Source: UBA2020 sp964551435 | GTDB taxonomy: Bacteria > Pseudomonadota > Alphaproteobacteria > Micavibrionales > UBA2020 | Reading direction: 5' to 3' | Assembly (NCBI GenBank): GCA_964551435.1 | Contig: CAZKBS010000001.1 | Coordinates: 434,001-498,000 of the forward strand | Length of the DNA: 64,000 nt | Part shown: in pieces, positions 1-8,394 of the stretch | How positions within the stretch are numbered: the stretch's first letter is position 1 | Layout of the letters: every line of letters starts with the position of its first letter | Notes under the pieces: generated by a model | Told to the model about the DNA's origin: nothing | Databases searched by the model: none | What the model saw: the letters and a program-made list of their open reading frames with translations, nothing else | Position numbers and translations under genes: made by a program

Positions 1-788
1 AGGTTGAATTCCACATAGCGTCCGCGCTTGATAAGTTGGTGTTCGCGCATCTCCGGCGTCCACGGGCGGTTCATGTGGCGCGCGACGATTTTGGGGTAGA
101 TGTTAAGAAACGCTTCCCCTACGTCGCGGGTAAAGCTGAAATCGGCGTGTTTGTCGCCGCTGTCCAGATAATCATAGAAAATGCCGCCAATGCCACGCGG
201 TTCATTGCGGTGCGGCAGGAAAAAATATTCATCGCACCACTGCTTGAACTTGGGGTAATAGGCGGGGTCATGTTTGTCGCAGGCGGCTTTGAACGCGCTG
301 TGAAAATCGGCGGTGTCCGCGTCGTCGAGGTACATCGGCGTCATATCGGCGCCGCCGCCGAACCAGCTTTTGGATGTTTCAATGCGCCGCGTGTTCATGT
401 GCACGGCGGGTACCAGTGGCGAGCGCATATGCGCAACAAGGCTGATGCCGCAGGCCATGAAGGCGCCGCCGCTTTCCGCCGCGCCCGGAATTTGCGCGCG
501 GAAACTGTCGGAAAACTTTCCATGGACCGACGAAATATTGACGCCGACTTTTTCAAACACGCGCCCGCGCATGATGGAGATTTCACCGCCGCCCCCGCTG
601 CTGCCGTCTTCGTTTTTACGCTCCCACGTCTTGCGCTCGAACTTTCCGGCGGGCAGGTCGCTGTGGGTGCCTTGCAGTTGCGTCTCCAGCATTTCGAAAG
701 CCGCGCAAATACGGTCGCGCAGCGCCGTGAACCATTGCATGGCTTCGGCATGGGTGACGGTATGCGGTTGTGGCGCGGCCTCGGGCAT
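1..788 (-). CDS. hemF: Aerobic coproporphyrinogen III oxidase (partial, 3' end beyond window)
   Basis: Oxygen-dependent oxidative decarboxylation of coproporphyrinogen III to protoporphyrinogen IX in heme synthesis, a soluble cytosolic enzyme. The visible 262 codons show family hallmarks: the Gly/Ser-rich start of the core (SSGGGGEISIMRG), SAAA-like VNISSVHGKFS, the SWFGGGADMTP segment, CDEYFFLPHRNEPRGIGGIFYDY, and the late KRGRYVEFN block just before the window edge. The chosen ATG has an AGGAG ribosome site. The gene is the last seen of a minus-strand run after trmL, 74 bases away. Only the C-terminus is missing. The assignment is firm from the motifs. Confidence 0.95.
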   Translation of the reverse strand, partial: MPEAAPQPHTVTHAEAMQWFTALRDRICAAFEMLETQLQGTHSDLPAGKFERKTWERKNEDGSSGGGGEISIMRGRVFEKVGVNISSVHGKFSDSFRAQIPGAAESGGAFMACGISLVAHMRSPLVPAVHMNTRRIETSKSWFGGGADMTPMYLDDADTADFHSAFKAACDKHDPAYYPKFKQWCDEYFFLPHRNEPRGIGGIFYDYLDSGDKHADFSFTRDVGEAFLNIYPKIVARHMNRPWTPEMREHQLIKRGRYVEFN

Positions 789-862
789 CGGATTCTCCTG
801 TTTTCAGGCATTAAATAGGGGGCGGCTTGAAAAATCAAGCGCGGCGGCGCGGCAGATGGTGC

Positions 863-1324
863 CTATGCGCCTTTTGCGGGGAAGCCGCCAGTCTGGCGCA
901 GCGCTTCGGTCAAGGCCATCGCGCTGCTGATGGCAACGTTGAGCGAGCGCATGCCTGCCGCCATTGGAATGGTGATGCGCGCATCGCAGGCGTGGTGGAC
1001 ATCGTCCGGCACGCCCGCACTTTCGCGGCCGAGCATCAGGATATCATCGGCGCGGAAGGAAAAATCCAGAAAGGATTCGCTGCTCTTGGTTGTCAGCAGA
1101 ACAACGCGGTGCCCTGTATGCGCACGGCGGAAGGCGTCAAAATCCGTATGCCGCGTCAGGTCAAGGCTATCCAGATAATCCATGCCCGCGCGTTTGAGAT
1201 TTTTATCGGATAGAATAAACCCGCAAGGCTCGATAACATCCATCGCGCAGCCCATGCACACGCAAAGACGCATCAAGGTACCGGTATTTTGCGGGATATC
1301 GGGCTGGTAAAGGGCAAGGCGCAT
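863..1324 (-). CDS. trmL: tRNA (cytidine(34)-2'-O)-methyltransferase, SPOUT family
   Basis: Methylates the 2'-OH of the wobble nucleotide of leucine tRNAs using SAM. At 153 residues it is the length of a minimal TrmL, a single SPOUT (knotted) domain without an RNA-binding extension. Visible motifs are the N-terminal LYQPDIPQNTGTLMRLC, the central LMLGRESAGVP (motif 2) and the C-terminal IPMAAGMRSLNVAISSAMAL (motif 3), which form the trefoil SAM pocket. It begins 2 bases after the stop of the membrane-protein gene upstream, so the two are probably co-transcribed and translationally coupled. Family assignment is firm; the exact tRNA target follows the family. Confidence 0.93.
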   Translation of the reverse strand: MRLALYQPDIPQNTGTLMRLCVCMGCAMDVIEPCGFILSDKNLKRAGMDYLDSLDLTRHTDFDAFRRAHTGHRVVLLTTKSSESFLDFSFRADDILMLGRESAGVPDDVHHACDARITIPMAAGMRSLNVAISSAMALTEALRQTGGFPAKGA

Positions 1325-1326
1325 TT

Positions 1327-2559
1327 TTATTCGTCCTGCGTCGTGCGGCTGCGGCGGACTTCGTCTTCGTCAATCCACGCATGCCCGAGCGCGCCGGGGT
1401 GTATCAGGAAATCGTAGTTATCACCGCGCTCCCCCGCATCAAACAGCTGCGGGCCTGCACTCATCGTGAATGTCTCGCCCCCCTCTGCGCGCAATGACGG
1501 GAAAGAGAGTTTGTAGCGCAGCTTGGCGGATGAGGCGCAGACGTAGTCGCCGTCGCGCAACTCGGCCATACGCGCCTCGCGCACGGCGGGGAGACATTCC
1601 GATGGGCTCAAATCATAGGTGCGCGTGGTCGAGCTTTTGCGGTGCCGTTTACTGCAATGGACAGAGCATGTTTTTTGCAGCAACGGTTTGCTGATGACGG
1701 TTGGCGGCGCTTGTGGCAGGCGGCGGTTGGCTTCCTGTGTCAGCAGCGGTACCGACAGCACAAGTCCTGCAAGCCCGATCAGAATAAAGTCGCCCAGCGC
1801 CATAACCAGCCACATGCTGCGTTTCAGCGCTGCCAGCAGCGTCAGAATCCATAGCCCCGCCGCGAGAGGCACCAGCGCCAGCGATGCCGTTATGAAACGG
1901 CTGATATCCAGCATGCCGACATCCCCGCCCGCATAAGCAAAGCCACCCGCGATGCCCCCCGCCAGCAATGTCGCATGCAGCACCATGAAAAACGCTGCGC
2001 GCTGCGCATAGCTGATGAAGGGGCCCTGATCCAGTGACATTTCCGCACGCTTGGCGGCAATGTCGCTGATTTCCCAAAGATGGGTCAGGATTTTTTGACG
2101 GTTCTCCTCTATCCATTGCGGCGTTACGCTGTCAACTTCCAGCCACAGGCGGTGGCCGAAGGCGCGCAGGCGTACTTTTTGCGATTGCGCCATCAATGTG
2201 TCGACGGCCGTGCGCACGCGCGGCGATTGCATCAGGTCCTGAAAAAGCGCGGGATCGTCGCTGACAAACAGCAGTGCATCGGTTTTTGCATCGCCGGTCT
2301 GGTATTCTTCGGCCACGCCGAGGCCCTTTAGCAGGCGCGACAGAACGGTTTCCGGCGCAACCCTGAAAAAGAGCCGCGTATCTGTCGGCAGGCCGACGCG
2401 CACATTCAGAAGAGGCGATTTTTTGCTGACAGGCTGCTGCGCGTGATAATAGGTGCGGCCTTTGTCATCAACCTGCAGCGACATGCCCCCACCGCTGAAC
2501 GAGCGGTAGCGCAGCAAAAAAACAACAGCGAAGAGAACAAGGTAGATCAAAAGTATCAT
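1327..2559 (-). CDS. Unknown membrane protein with Cys-rich C-terminal part
   Basis: Not recognised. It has 410 residues: one N-terminal hydrophobic segment (residues 1-17), a soluble region to about 185, three further hydrophobic segments (about 190-215, 220-245 and 250-275), and a soluble tail of about 130 residues. The first soluble region has a pattern (TGDAKTDALLFVSDDP, then a stretch ending in GHRLWLEVD) that weakly recalls DUF3137-type domains. The tail opens with a cluster of Cys and His (KTCSVHCSKRH) and has two further Cys, which could bind metal or form disulfides. It sits between the TraX-like gene and trmL in a tight same-strand run; this does not reveal its job. Confidence 0.6.
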   Translation of the reverse strand: MILLIYLVLFAVVFLLRYRSFSGGGMSLQVDDKGRTYYHAQQPVSKKSPLLNVRVGLPTDTRLFFRVAPETVLSRLLKGLGVAEEYQTGDAKTDALLFVSDDPALFQDLMQSPRVRTAVDTLMAQSQKVRLRAFGHRLWLEVDSVTPQWIEENRQKILTHLWEISDIAAKRAEMSLDQGPFISYAQRAAFFMVLHATLLAGGIAGGFAYAGGDVGMLDISRFITASLALVPLAAGLWILTLLAALKRSMWLVMALGDFILIGLAGLVLSVPLLTQEANRRLPQAPPTVISKPLLQKTCSVHCSKRHRKSSTTRTYDLSPSECLPAVREARMAELRDGDYVCASSAKLRYKLSFPSLRAEGGETFTMSAGPQLFDAGERGDNYDFLIHPGALGHAWIDEDEVRRSRTTQDE

Positions 2560-2583
2560 TAGCGGGCGCTCTTCGGGTTCAGA

Positions 2584-3360
2584 TCAAAAGCTCATCCCCA
2601 GCACAAACCGCCCGTAAAGGCCGATCAGCAAGAGATGCAGGGGATAGAAAACATGCAGAAAATATTTTGGCAGATAACGGCCATCCTGCGGCAGCGCGGC
2701 AGCCATGCGGATGATAAAAACCGGCGGCACGATGGCGGCTAGCGCCACCAGCGCGGCAAAAGCCATCGCGGGCGCGCTGTCGTCACGCAATAATTCCTGA
2801 AACCCGCCCATGTTGACGGCGCACAGCAGCAAGATCAGACAAGGCAGGCCAAGGCCATGGCGCCGTAGTGTCAGCAGGAATGCGGTGGGCAGCATGACGC
2901 CGGCGGCGGAAAATTCAAACGGCGAGGGGAAGTACATCAGCCCCACCGACAAAAGACAACCGAGCGCGATGTGCCAGTCTTTCAGCCGGTAGCTGAGCCC
3001 CGCTAGCGCCGCGCCAAGGCCGAGGGTGAACAGTACGTTGCCCGTTGGCCCGATATCGCGGCTGAGCTGTGCGATGGGTTCGGTCAGCAGCGCGAACAGC
3101 AGCAGGCGCGGGGCATAACGTTTGAAACCATAGGACGGACCCTGCGCCGGTCCTGCCTTCAAAAGGCCGACGGCGATGGCGTAGCAAAACAGCGGGAATA
3201 CCGCGCGCCCCAACAGAAACATTTCGGGCCGCGCGCCGGACAAAAGGGTCGTGTTTATATGGTCAATAACCATAAGTATGGCCGCGCATGCTTTTATGGC
3301 ATCAAGGGCGCGGCCATCCACTTGAGGAATAAAACTTTTACGCAGGGAATGATTATCCAT
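2584..3360 (-). CDS. TraX-family integral membrane protein (putative acyltransferase)
   Basis: 258 residues with roughly eight hydrophobic segments. The start DGRALDAIKACAAILMVIDHINTTLL, the RAVFPLFCYAIAVGL stretch, and the C-terminal PKYFLHVFYPLHLLLIGL match the TraX family, first known from F-pilin N-acetylation and widespread in chromosomes with no conjugation genes. The His in MVIDH and in the FYPLH segment are the usual conserved polar residues. No tra genes are near, so a link to conjugation is not supported; acylation of some other substrate is only inference. It is the first gene of the minus-strand run toward hemF, 24 bases before the unknown membrane protein. Confidence 0.75.
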   Translation of the reverse strand: MDNHSLRKSFIPQVDGRALDAIKACAAILMVIDHINTTLLSGARPEMFLLGRAVFPLFCYAIAVGLLKAGPAQGPSYGFKRYAPRLLLFALLTEPIAQLSRDIGPTGNVLFTLGLGAALAGLSYRLKDWHIALGCLLSVGLMYFPSPFEFSAAGVMLPTAFLLTLRRHGLGLPCLILLLCAVNMGGFQELLRDDSAPAMAFAALVALAAIVPPVFIIRMAAALPQDGRYLPKYFLHVFYPLHLLLIGLYGRFVLGMSF

Positions 3361-3419
3361 AAAAGCGTATTTTTTTAACGTGGGGTCGTTTATTTTGGTT
3401 TTTGATTAGGGTAGTATCT

Positions 3420-3481
3420 GCGGAAAGCGGGTCGGGCCCGTCCTCCGCTCAGTTTATGTCTTTGATCCGGCAGGTCTGCCG
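3420..3481 (+). promoter_or_regulatory. Two hairpins in the petABC leader
   Basis: First hairpin: GCGGA (3420-3424) pairs with TCCGC (3444-3448), enclosing an internal loop and an inner CGGG/CCCG stem. Second hairpin: CGGCA (3468-3472) pairs with TGCCG (3477-3481) across GGTC. No run of T follows, so they are not intrinsic terminators. They lie 70-130 bases before the petA start and could be part of its untranslated leader. A regulatory role is inference. Confidence 0.3.
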
Positions 3482-3553
3482 AGGATACCGCCCGACAGTT
3501 TTTTCAGCATGACCTTACTCAGGATGTAAGTCCAGAAAAAAGGAAGAATAACA

Positions 3554-4111
3554 ATGGACTCGACCAAAAAACAACACGCCGGCCACGCAGAGGGTGAAAC
3601 CCGCCGCGATTTTCTGTACCTGACAGCTGGCGCAATGGGTGCGGTTGCTGCGGGCACGGCTGTCTGGCCGCTCGTCGACAGCATGAGCCCTGCTGCGGAC
3701 ACGCTCGCGCTCGCTTCGACCGAAGTAGATGTCTCCAGCATTGAAGCAGGTCAGACCATTACGGTTGTCTGGCGCGGCAAGCCGGTGTTCGTTCACCGCC
3801 GCAGCGCCGAAGAAATCGCCGAAATCCGCGCCGAAGCGTGGCAGGATCTGCGCGATCCGCAAAGCGACCAGTCGCGCGTCAAGTCCGGCCATGACGAATG
3901 GCTGGTGCTGATCGGCGTGTGCACGCACCTCGGCTGCATTCCGATGGGCAGCAAAGCGACAGACGTGAAAGGCGATTACCAAGGCTGGTTCTGCCCCTGC
4001 CATGGTTCCCACTACGACAAGTCCGGCCGCATCCGCAAAGGTCCCGCGCCGAAAAACCTTGCCGTTCCGCCGTATGAATTCGTTTCCGGTACGCTCATCC
4101 GCATCGGTTAA
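3554..4111 (+). CDS. petA: Ubiquinol-cytochrome c reductase, Rieske iron-sulfur subunit
   Basis: High-potential 2Fe-2S subunit of the bc1 complex; takes an electron from ubiquinol and passes it to cytochrome c1 by movement of its head domain. 185 residues. Cluster ligands are visible as C123/H125 in CTHLGC and C147/H150 in CPCHGSH, with C128 and C149 placed for the stabilising disulfide. The N-terminus has a twin-arginine signal-anchor (TRRDFLYLTAGAMGAVAAG), so it should be exported folded by Tat and stay anchored. A GGAAG ribosome site precedes the ATG. It is the first gene of petABC, 40 bases before petB. Confidence 0.97.
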   Translation: MDSTKKQHAGHAEGETRRDFLYLTAGAMGAVAAGTAVWPLVDSMSPAADTLALASTEVDVSSIEAGQTITVVWRGKPVFVHRRSAEEIAEIRAEAWQDLRDPQSDQSRVKSGHDEWLVLIGVCTHLGCIPMGSKATDVKGDYQGWFCPCHGSHYDKSGRIRKGPAPKNLAVPPYEFVSGTLIRIG

Positions 4112-4151
4112 CTTCCGGCCTCTTCCGGATTTAAGATAGAAAGCATCCGCC

Positions 4152-5612
4152 ATGTCCCGTCCCGCACAGACAGAAAAATTCCAAAACCCCGTCGTCCAGT
4201 GGATTGACGAGCGTCTGCCGATTTTCACGATGCTCATCAAGGAATACGGCGTATTCCCGATGCCGAAGAACGCCAACTATCTCTGGAGCTTCGGCGGCAT
4301 GGCGCTCACCATGCTGATCATCATGATCGTCTCCGGTGTCGTTTTGGCCATGAGCTACACGCCGCACGTCGATATGGCGTTCAATAGCGTCGAGCGCATC
4401 ATGCGCGACGTCAACTACGGCTGGCTGCTGCGCTACGTTCATATGAACGGCGCGTCGTTCTTCTTTATCGCCGTCTATATCCACATCATGCGCGGGCTTT
4501 ATTTCGGTTCCTACAAAAAACCGCGCGAGATCCTGTGGATCGTCGGCGTGGTGATTTTCCTTCTGATGATGGCGACCGCGTTTATGGGCTATGCCCTGCC
4601 ATGGAGCCAGATGTCCGGCTGGGGCGTGACTGTTATCACCAGCCTCTTTGCCAAATTCCCGCTTATCGGCGATGGTCTGGTGACCTGGCTCTGGGGCGGC
4701 TTCTCCGTCGACAACCCGACGCTGAACCGTTTCTTTGCCCTGCACTTCCTGCTGCCCTTCGTTATCCTTGGCGTTGTGTTCATCCACGTCTGGGCACTGC
4801 ACATCACGGGGTCCAACAACCCCGCGGGCGTCGAGCCGAAATCGGAAAAGGACACGCTGCCCTTCCACCCGTATTTCACGTCCAAAGACGGCTTCGCGCT
4901 GGTCGTGTTCCTGACGGTCTTCCTCGGCACGGTGTTTTTCGCGCCGCTGGCCCTGACCGAATTCGACCACTTCAAGGCCTATGACTCCATGGTGACGCCG
5001 CCGCATATCGTGCCGGAATGGTACTTCCTGCCGTTCTACGCGATTCTGAAGTCTTTCGTGTACGACTTCACGGTAGTGCTGGCGCTGCTGGCCATGGCCG
5101 GTTTGCTGCTGGCCTTCCCCGCGGCTTTTGTCTATTTCAAAAATGACGCGAAAAAACGCAAAATGGCGTTCATGGGTATCGGCACGCTTCTGGGCGGTCT
5201 GGTGCTCATCACCCTGCTTGCGATTGCAACGACGCATCTGGAGCAGCCCTCGGCTGCGGCCTACCTGAAGGTCGTCATCATCCCCGCCGCGCTGCAAGGC
5301 GTTCTGGCGATGTTCGGCTCGATCCTGCTGCTGGTCGCGCTGCCGTGGATTGACACCTCGCCCGTCAAGTCGGCGCGCTATCGCCCGATCTACAAAAAAT
5401 GCCTGCTGGTTCTGCTGATTTCGTTCATTACCCTCGGCTATACCGGCGCGCAACTGCCCGAAGGCTGGCCGGTCATTGCCGGTCAGGTTGCTACGCTTTA
5501 TTACTTCGCGCACTTCCTCGTCATTCTGCCGTATCTGGCGCGCAAGGAGAAAACCCTGCCCGTGCCGAACAGCATTGACGAAGCCTGCGGCGCATCGAAA
5601 GGGAACCAATAA
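4152..5612 (+). CDS. petB: Ubiquinol-cytochrome c reductase, cytochrome b subunit
   Basis: Membrane core of the bc1 complex, holding hemes bL and bH and the Qo and Qi quinone sites. The four heme ligands are visible with the bacterial 14-residue spacing: H97/H111 and H198/H212. The Qo-site PEWY is at 288-291 and SNNPAGVE is intact. The protein has 486 residues, longer than the roughly 400-445 usual for proteobacterial cytochrome b. The excess lies between AILKSF (about 302) and GVLAMFGSIL (about 383), where two extra hydrophobic stretches flank a basic NDAKKRK linker. The frame is continuous, so this is an insertion, not a sequence error. petC starts 2 bases after its stop. Confidence 0.96.
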   Translation: MSRPAQTEKFQNPVVQWIDERLPIFTMLIKEYGVFPMPKNANYLWSFGGMALTMLIIMIVSGVVLAMSYTPHVDMAFNSVERIMRDVNYGWLLRYVHMNGASFFFIAVYIHIMRGLYFGSYKKPREILWIVGVVIFLLMMATAFMGYALPWSQMSGWGVTVITSLFAKFPLIGDGLVTWLWGGFSVDNPTLNRFFALHFLLPFVILGVVFIHVWALHITGSNNPAGVEPKSEKDTLPFHPYFTSKDGFALVVFLTVFLGTVFFAPLALTEFDHFKAYDSMVTPPHIVPEWYFLPFYAILKSFVYDFTVVLALLAMAGLLLAFPAAFVYFKNDAKKRKMAFMGIGTLLGGLVLITLLAIATTHLEQPSAAAYLKVVIIPAALQGVLAMFGSILLLVALPWIDTSPVKSARYRPIYKKCLLVLLISFITLGYTGAQLPEGWPVIAGQVATLYYFAHFLVILPYLARKEKTLPVPNSIDEACGASKGNQ

Positions 5613-5614
5613 TC

Positions 5615-6391
5615 ATGTATAAAAAATCCCTCCCGCTCGTTCTGGCTGCTCTTGTGGCCTTCAGTGCGCCCGCGCCTGCCGCCGAAAGCGTCCAGCCGCC
5701 CAAACAGCACTGGAGCCATCAGGGCATCTTCGGCACCTATGACAAGGCGTCGCTGCAGCGCGGTTTTCAGGTGTACAAGCAGGTTTGCTCCGCTTGCCAC
5801 GGCATGAAGCTTTTGTCCTACCGCAACCTTGCGGGGCTTGGGTATAACGACGATGAAATCAAGGCGATTGCCGCAGAATATACCGTTGTTGACGGCCCGA
5901 ATGATGATGGCGAGATGTTCGAACGCGCCGCGCGTCCGGCTGACCGCTTCAAATCCCCCTTTGCGAACGACAAGGCCGCCCGTGCGGCCAACGGCGGCGC
6001 GCTGCCGCCCGACCTGTCGCTGGTCGTCAAGGCCCGCCACAATCATGAAGACTACATTCATGCGCTGCTGACCGGCTACGAAGCGCCGCCCTCCGTGGAT
6101 GAAAAAGGCGAAAAGGTGGAAGTTCCCTCCGGCATGCACTGGAACAAATACTTCCCTGGCCACATGATTGCGATGGCGCCGCCGCTGGTCGAAGGCGCTG
6201 TCAGCTATGCCGATGGCACCAATGCCACGGTCGAGCAAATGTCCAAAGACGTGACCCAGTTTCTGGCCTGGGCGGGCGAACCGCACATGGAACAGCGCAA
6301 GAAAATGGGTATCAAGGTCATGCTGTTCATGTTTGTTTTTGCTGGCATCATGCTGGCCGCGAAAAGAAAGGTCTGGGCTGCCGTCCATTAA
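5615..6391 (+). CDS. petC: Cytochrome c1
   Basis: Heme c subunit of the bc1 complex; receives electrons from the Rieske protein and delivers them to soluble cytochrome c. 258 residues: a Sec signal peptide (about 1-23, APA/AE cleavage), the heme site CSACH (C58, C61, H62), and an axial Met candidate in GHMIAMAPPL. One C-terminal transmembrane helix (VMLFMFVFAGIMLAA) ends in basic residues and anchors the periplasmic domain. The periplasmic heme must be attached by the ccm system found 10 kb downstream. It completes petABC with only 2 bases separating it from petB. Confidence 0.96.
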   Translation: MYKKSLPLVLAALVAFSAPAPAAESVQPPKQHWSHQGIFGTYDKASLQRGFQVYKQVCSACHGMKLLSYRNLAGLGYNDDEIKAIAAEYTVVDGPNDDGEMFERAARPADRFKSPFANDKAARAANGGALPPDLSLVVKARHNHEDYIHALLTGYEAPPSVDEKGEKVEVPSGMHWNKYFPGHMIAMAPPLVEGAVSYADGTNATVEQMSKDVTQFLAWAGEPHMEQRKKMGIKVMLFMFVFAGIMLAAKRKVWAAVH

Positions 6392-6536
6392 GGGACTTTG
6401 CCTCGCCTGACGCCTTTCGCGCGCAATAACAAGAACAGCGTATCAACGCGGAAATAGAGACAAGTGTCGCGCCGGCCCCCGAAAAGGCATGGCGCGTCAC
6501 GCACATTATTTAACAGGAAGGCCGCAAGTCCAAGAG

Positions 6537-8303
6537 ATGACACCCGCCGAACTGCCAGACACCGGAATGAATGCCAGCGAAGTGCTTTTGCACATCGTGG
6601 GCGGCGTGTGCTTGTTGCTGTGGGGCGTCAGCATGGTCAGCACGGGGCTGAACCGCGCTTTTGGCGCATCGCTGCGCCGCGTGATTTCCCATTCGACCAG
6701 CAACCGCTTCAAGGCTTTTGGCGTCGGCGTTTGCGTGGCGGCGCTTTTGCAATCCTCGACTGCGGCCAGTTTGATTGTCAGCTCTTTCGCGGCGCGTAAT
6801 ATCGTGACCATTTCCGGTGCGCTGGCCGTGATGCTGGGGGCCGATGTCGGCACCACGCTGGCGGCGCAGCTGTTGTCGCGCGATCTGGGTTGGCTTTTGC
6901 CGGTGCTGCTGGCGGCGGGCTATATCGTCAATAAGACGATGGAGGAAAGCCAGTACAAACACGTCGGCCGCAGCCTTGTCGGGTTGGGTCTTATCCTGAT
7001 TTCGCTGGGTATGATTAAAACCGTCGCCGGACCGCTTGGCCAGTCCGAAGCCGTGCATGTTCTTTTGGAGCCGCTGAGCAGCCAGCCGGTGCTCGCAATC
7101 TTGCTTGCCGCGCTTCTGACGTGGATTGTGCACTCCAGCCTTGGCATGATCCTGATTTTCATGTCGTTCGTTGCGGTGGGCACGATTCCGCTGCATCTGG
7201 GTTTTGCACTTGTTCTGGGCGCGAATATCGGCGGCGCGATTGCGCCGGTCATCATGACCCTGCGCGATATTCCGGCGGGCCGCCGCGTGCCGCTTGGCAA
7301 CCTGTTGATCCGCTCGCTCGGCGTTTTGATCTGCCTGCCGCTTTTGTCGCAGGTGGAACCGCTGATTGCCGAATTCGACTCCGACCCCGCGCGCCAGCTG
7401 GTGAATTTCCACACGGCTTTCAACCTTGCGCTGGCGGTGATGTTCATGCCGTTCATCGGGCCGCTGACGCGCCTATCTGAAAAAATCCTGCCGGACCGTC
7501 CGCGCGAAGAAGACGAAAGCCTGCCGCGTTATCTCGACCCGACGGCGATTTCCACGCCGGCGGCGGCGCTGGCCTGCGTTGCGCGCGAAACCCTGCGCGT
7601 ATCCGATATTATTCAGGGCATGATGCGCGATACGCTGGAGGCGCTGCGCGCCAATAACATGCGTCAGGTGCAGTCTATCCGGGATCAGGAAGCGGTCGTC
7701 GACAGTCTTTATGAGTCGATCAAAACCTATCTGGCGCGTTTGTCGAACCAGCCGCTCGAAAAACGTGACAGCCGCCGTTATATGCAGATTTTGACGTTCT
7801 CGACCAATCTGGAACACATCGGCGATATTATCGACAAAAGCCTGATGGAGCTGGCGATGAAAAAAATCCGCAATCAGGATAACTTCTCGCGGCAGGGCTT
7901 CGGGGAGATTTCAGCGCTGCATGCGCGCGTGATGGACAGCATGGCGCTGGCCCAGAACGTGTTCATGACGGGCGATGTCAAAATGGCGCGCCAGCTGTTC
8001 GAAGAAAAAGCCGTGCTGCGCAATCAGGAAATGATGGCTTCCGAAAGCCATTTCAAACGCCTGCGCGAAGGGGTCGTGGAAACGCTGGCGACTTCCAGCC
8101 TGCACCTCGACATCCTGCGCGATTTCCGCCGCATCAACAGTTATATCTCCCTCATCGCCTATCCCATTCTGGAAGAAGCGAAGGAGCTGAAGCCGACTCG
8201 CCTCAAACCGCAGGGTGAAAAGTCTAAACGCCGCCCGCGCCGCCGCCGCAAACCGGAGGCCGCGTCCGCCGCAAAGCTGCCCGATAGCGAAGAAAAATCC
8301 TGA
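6537..8303 (+). CDS. Na/Pi-cotransporter family protein with PhoU-like domain
   Basis: About 588 residues. The N-terminal half has two inverted hydrophobic repeats of the Na/Pi-cotransporter II family. The first repeat carries the QSSTAAS signature; the matching place in the second reads VHSSLGM, so the usual Gln is replaced by His. The C-terminal half is soluble and helical (RVSDIIQGMMRDTLEAL, then NLEHIGDIIDKSL), typical of PhoU domains, and ends in a very basic tail. It probably moves phosphate or controls phosphate-linked transport in the inner membrane. The start is uncertain: ATGs at 6489, 6537 and 6567 all lack a well-placed ribosome site. Confidence 0.85.
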   Translation: MTPAELPDTGMNASEVLLHIVGGVCLLLWGVSMVSTGLNRAFGASLRRVISHSTSNRFKAFGVGVCVAALLQSSTAASLIVSSFAARNIVTISGALAVMLGADVGTTLAAQLLSRDLGWLLPVLLAAGYIVNKTMEESQYKHVGRSLVGLGLILISLGMIKTVAGPLGQSEAVHVLLEPLSSQPVLAILLAALLTWIVHSSLGMILIFMSFVAVGTIPLHLGFALVLGANIGGAIAPVIMTLRDIPAGRRVPLGNLLIRSLGVLICLPLLSQVEPLIAEFDSDPARQLVNFHTAFNLALAVMFMPFIGPLTRLSEKILPDRPREEDESLPRYLDPTAISTPAAALACVARETLRVSDIIQGMMRDTLEALRANNMRQVQSIRDQEAVVDSLYESIKTYLARLSNQPLEKRDSRRYMQILTFSTNLEHIGDIIDKSLMELAMKKIRNQDNFSRQGFGEISALHARVMDSMALAQNVFMTGDVKMARQLFEEKAVLRNQEMMASESHFKRLREGVVETLATSSLHLDILRDFRRINSYISLIAYPILEEAKELKPTRLKPQGEKSKRRPRRRRKPEAASAAKLPDSEEKS

Positions 8304-8353
8304 TAAAACAGGGTGATATATAAATCTTAACAATTCGTGAATTTACGACTTAA

Positions 8354-8378
8354 CGCCGTTAATCTTCCTTTAACGGCG
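8354..8378 (+). promoter_or_regulatory. CtrA-like box within a perfect inverted repeat
   Basis: TTAA (8359-8362), seven bases, then TTAAC (8370-8374) matches the full CtrA consensus TTAA-N7-TTAAC of alphaproteobacteria. It lies inside a 9-bp perfect inverted repeat (CGCCGTTAA / TTAACGGCG). Two more TTAAC half-sites are just upstream (8327 and 8350). It follows the cotransporter gene and precedes the candidate small RNA, where it would sit at the promoter. That CtrA binds here is inference. Confidence 0.45.
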
Positions 8379-8394
8379 AAGGGTGTATTCTGAA

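Noticed and set aside
2584..3360. TraX-like gene as a sign of a conjugative element
   Set aside because: No relaxase, pilus or mating genes are near and the neighbours are housekeeping genes. The family is common in chromosomes.
4131..5609. A 492-codon open frame on the strand opposite petB
   Set aside because: It mirrors petB exactly, is full of Arg, Gln and His, and has no family pattern. It is an effect of GC-rich codon use.
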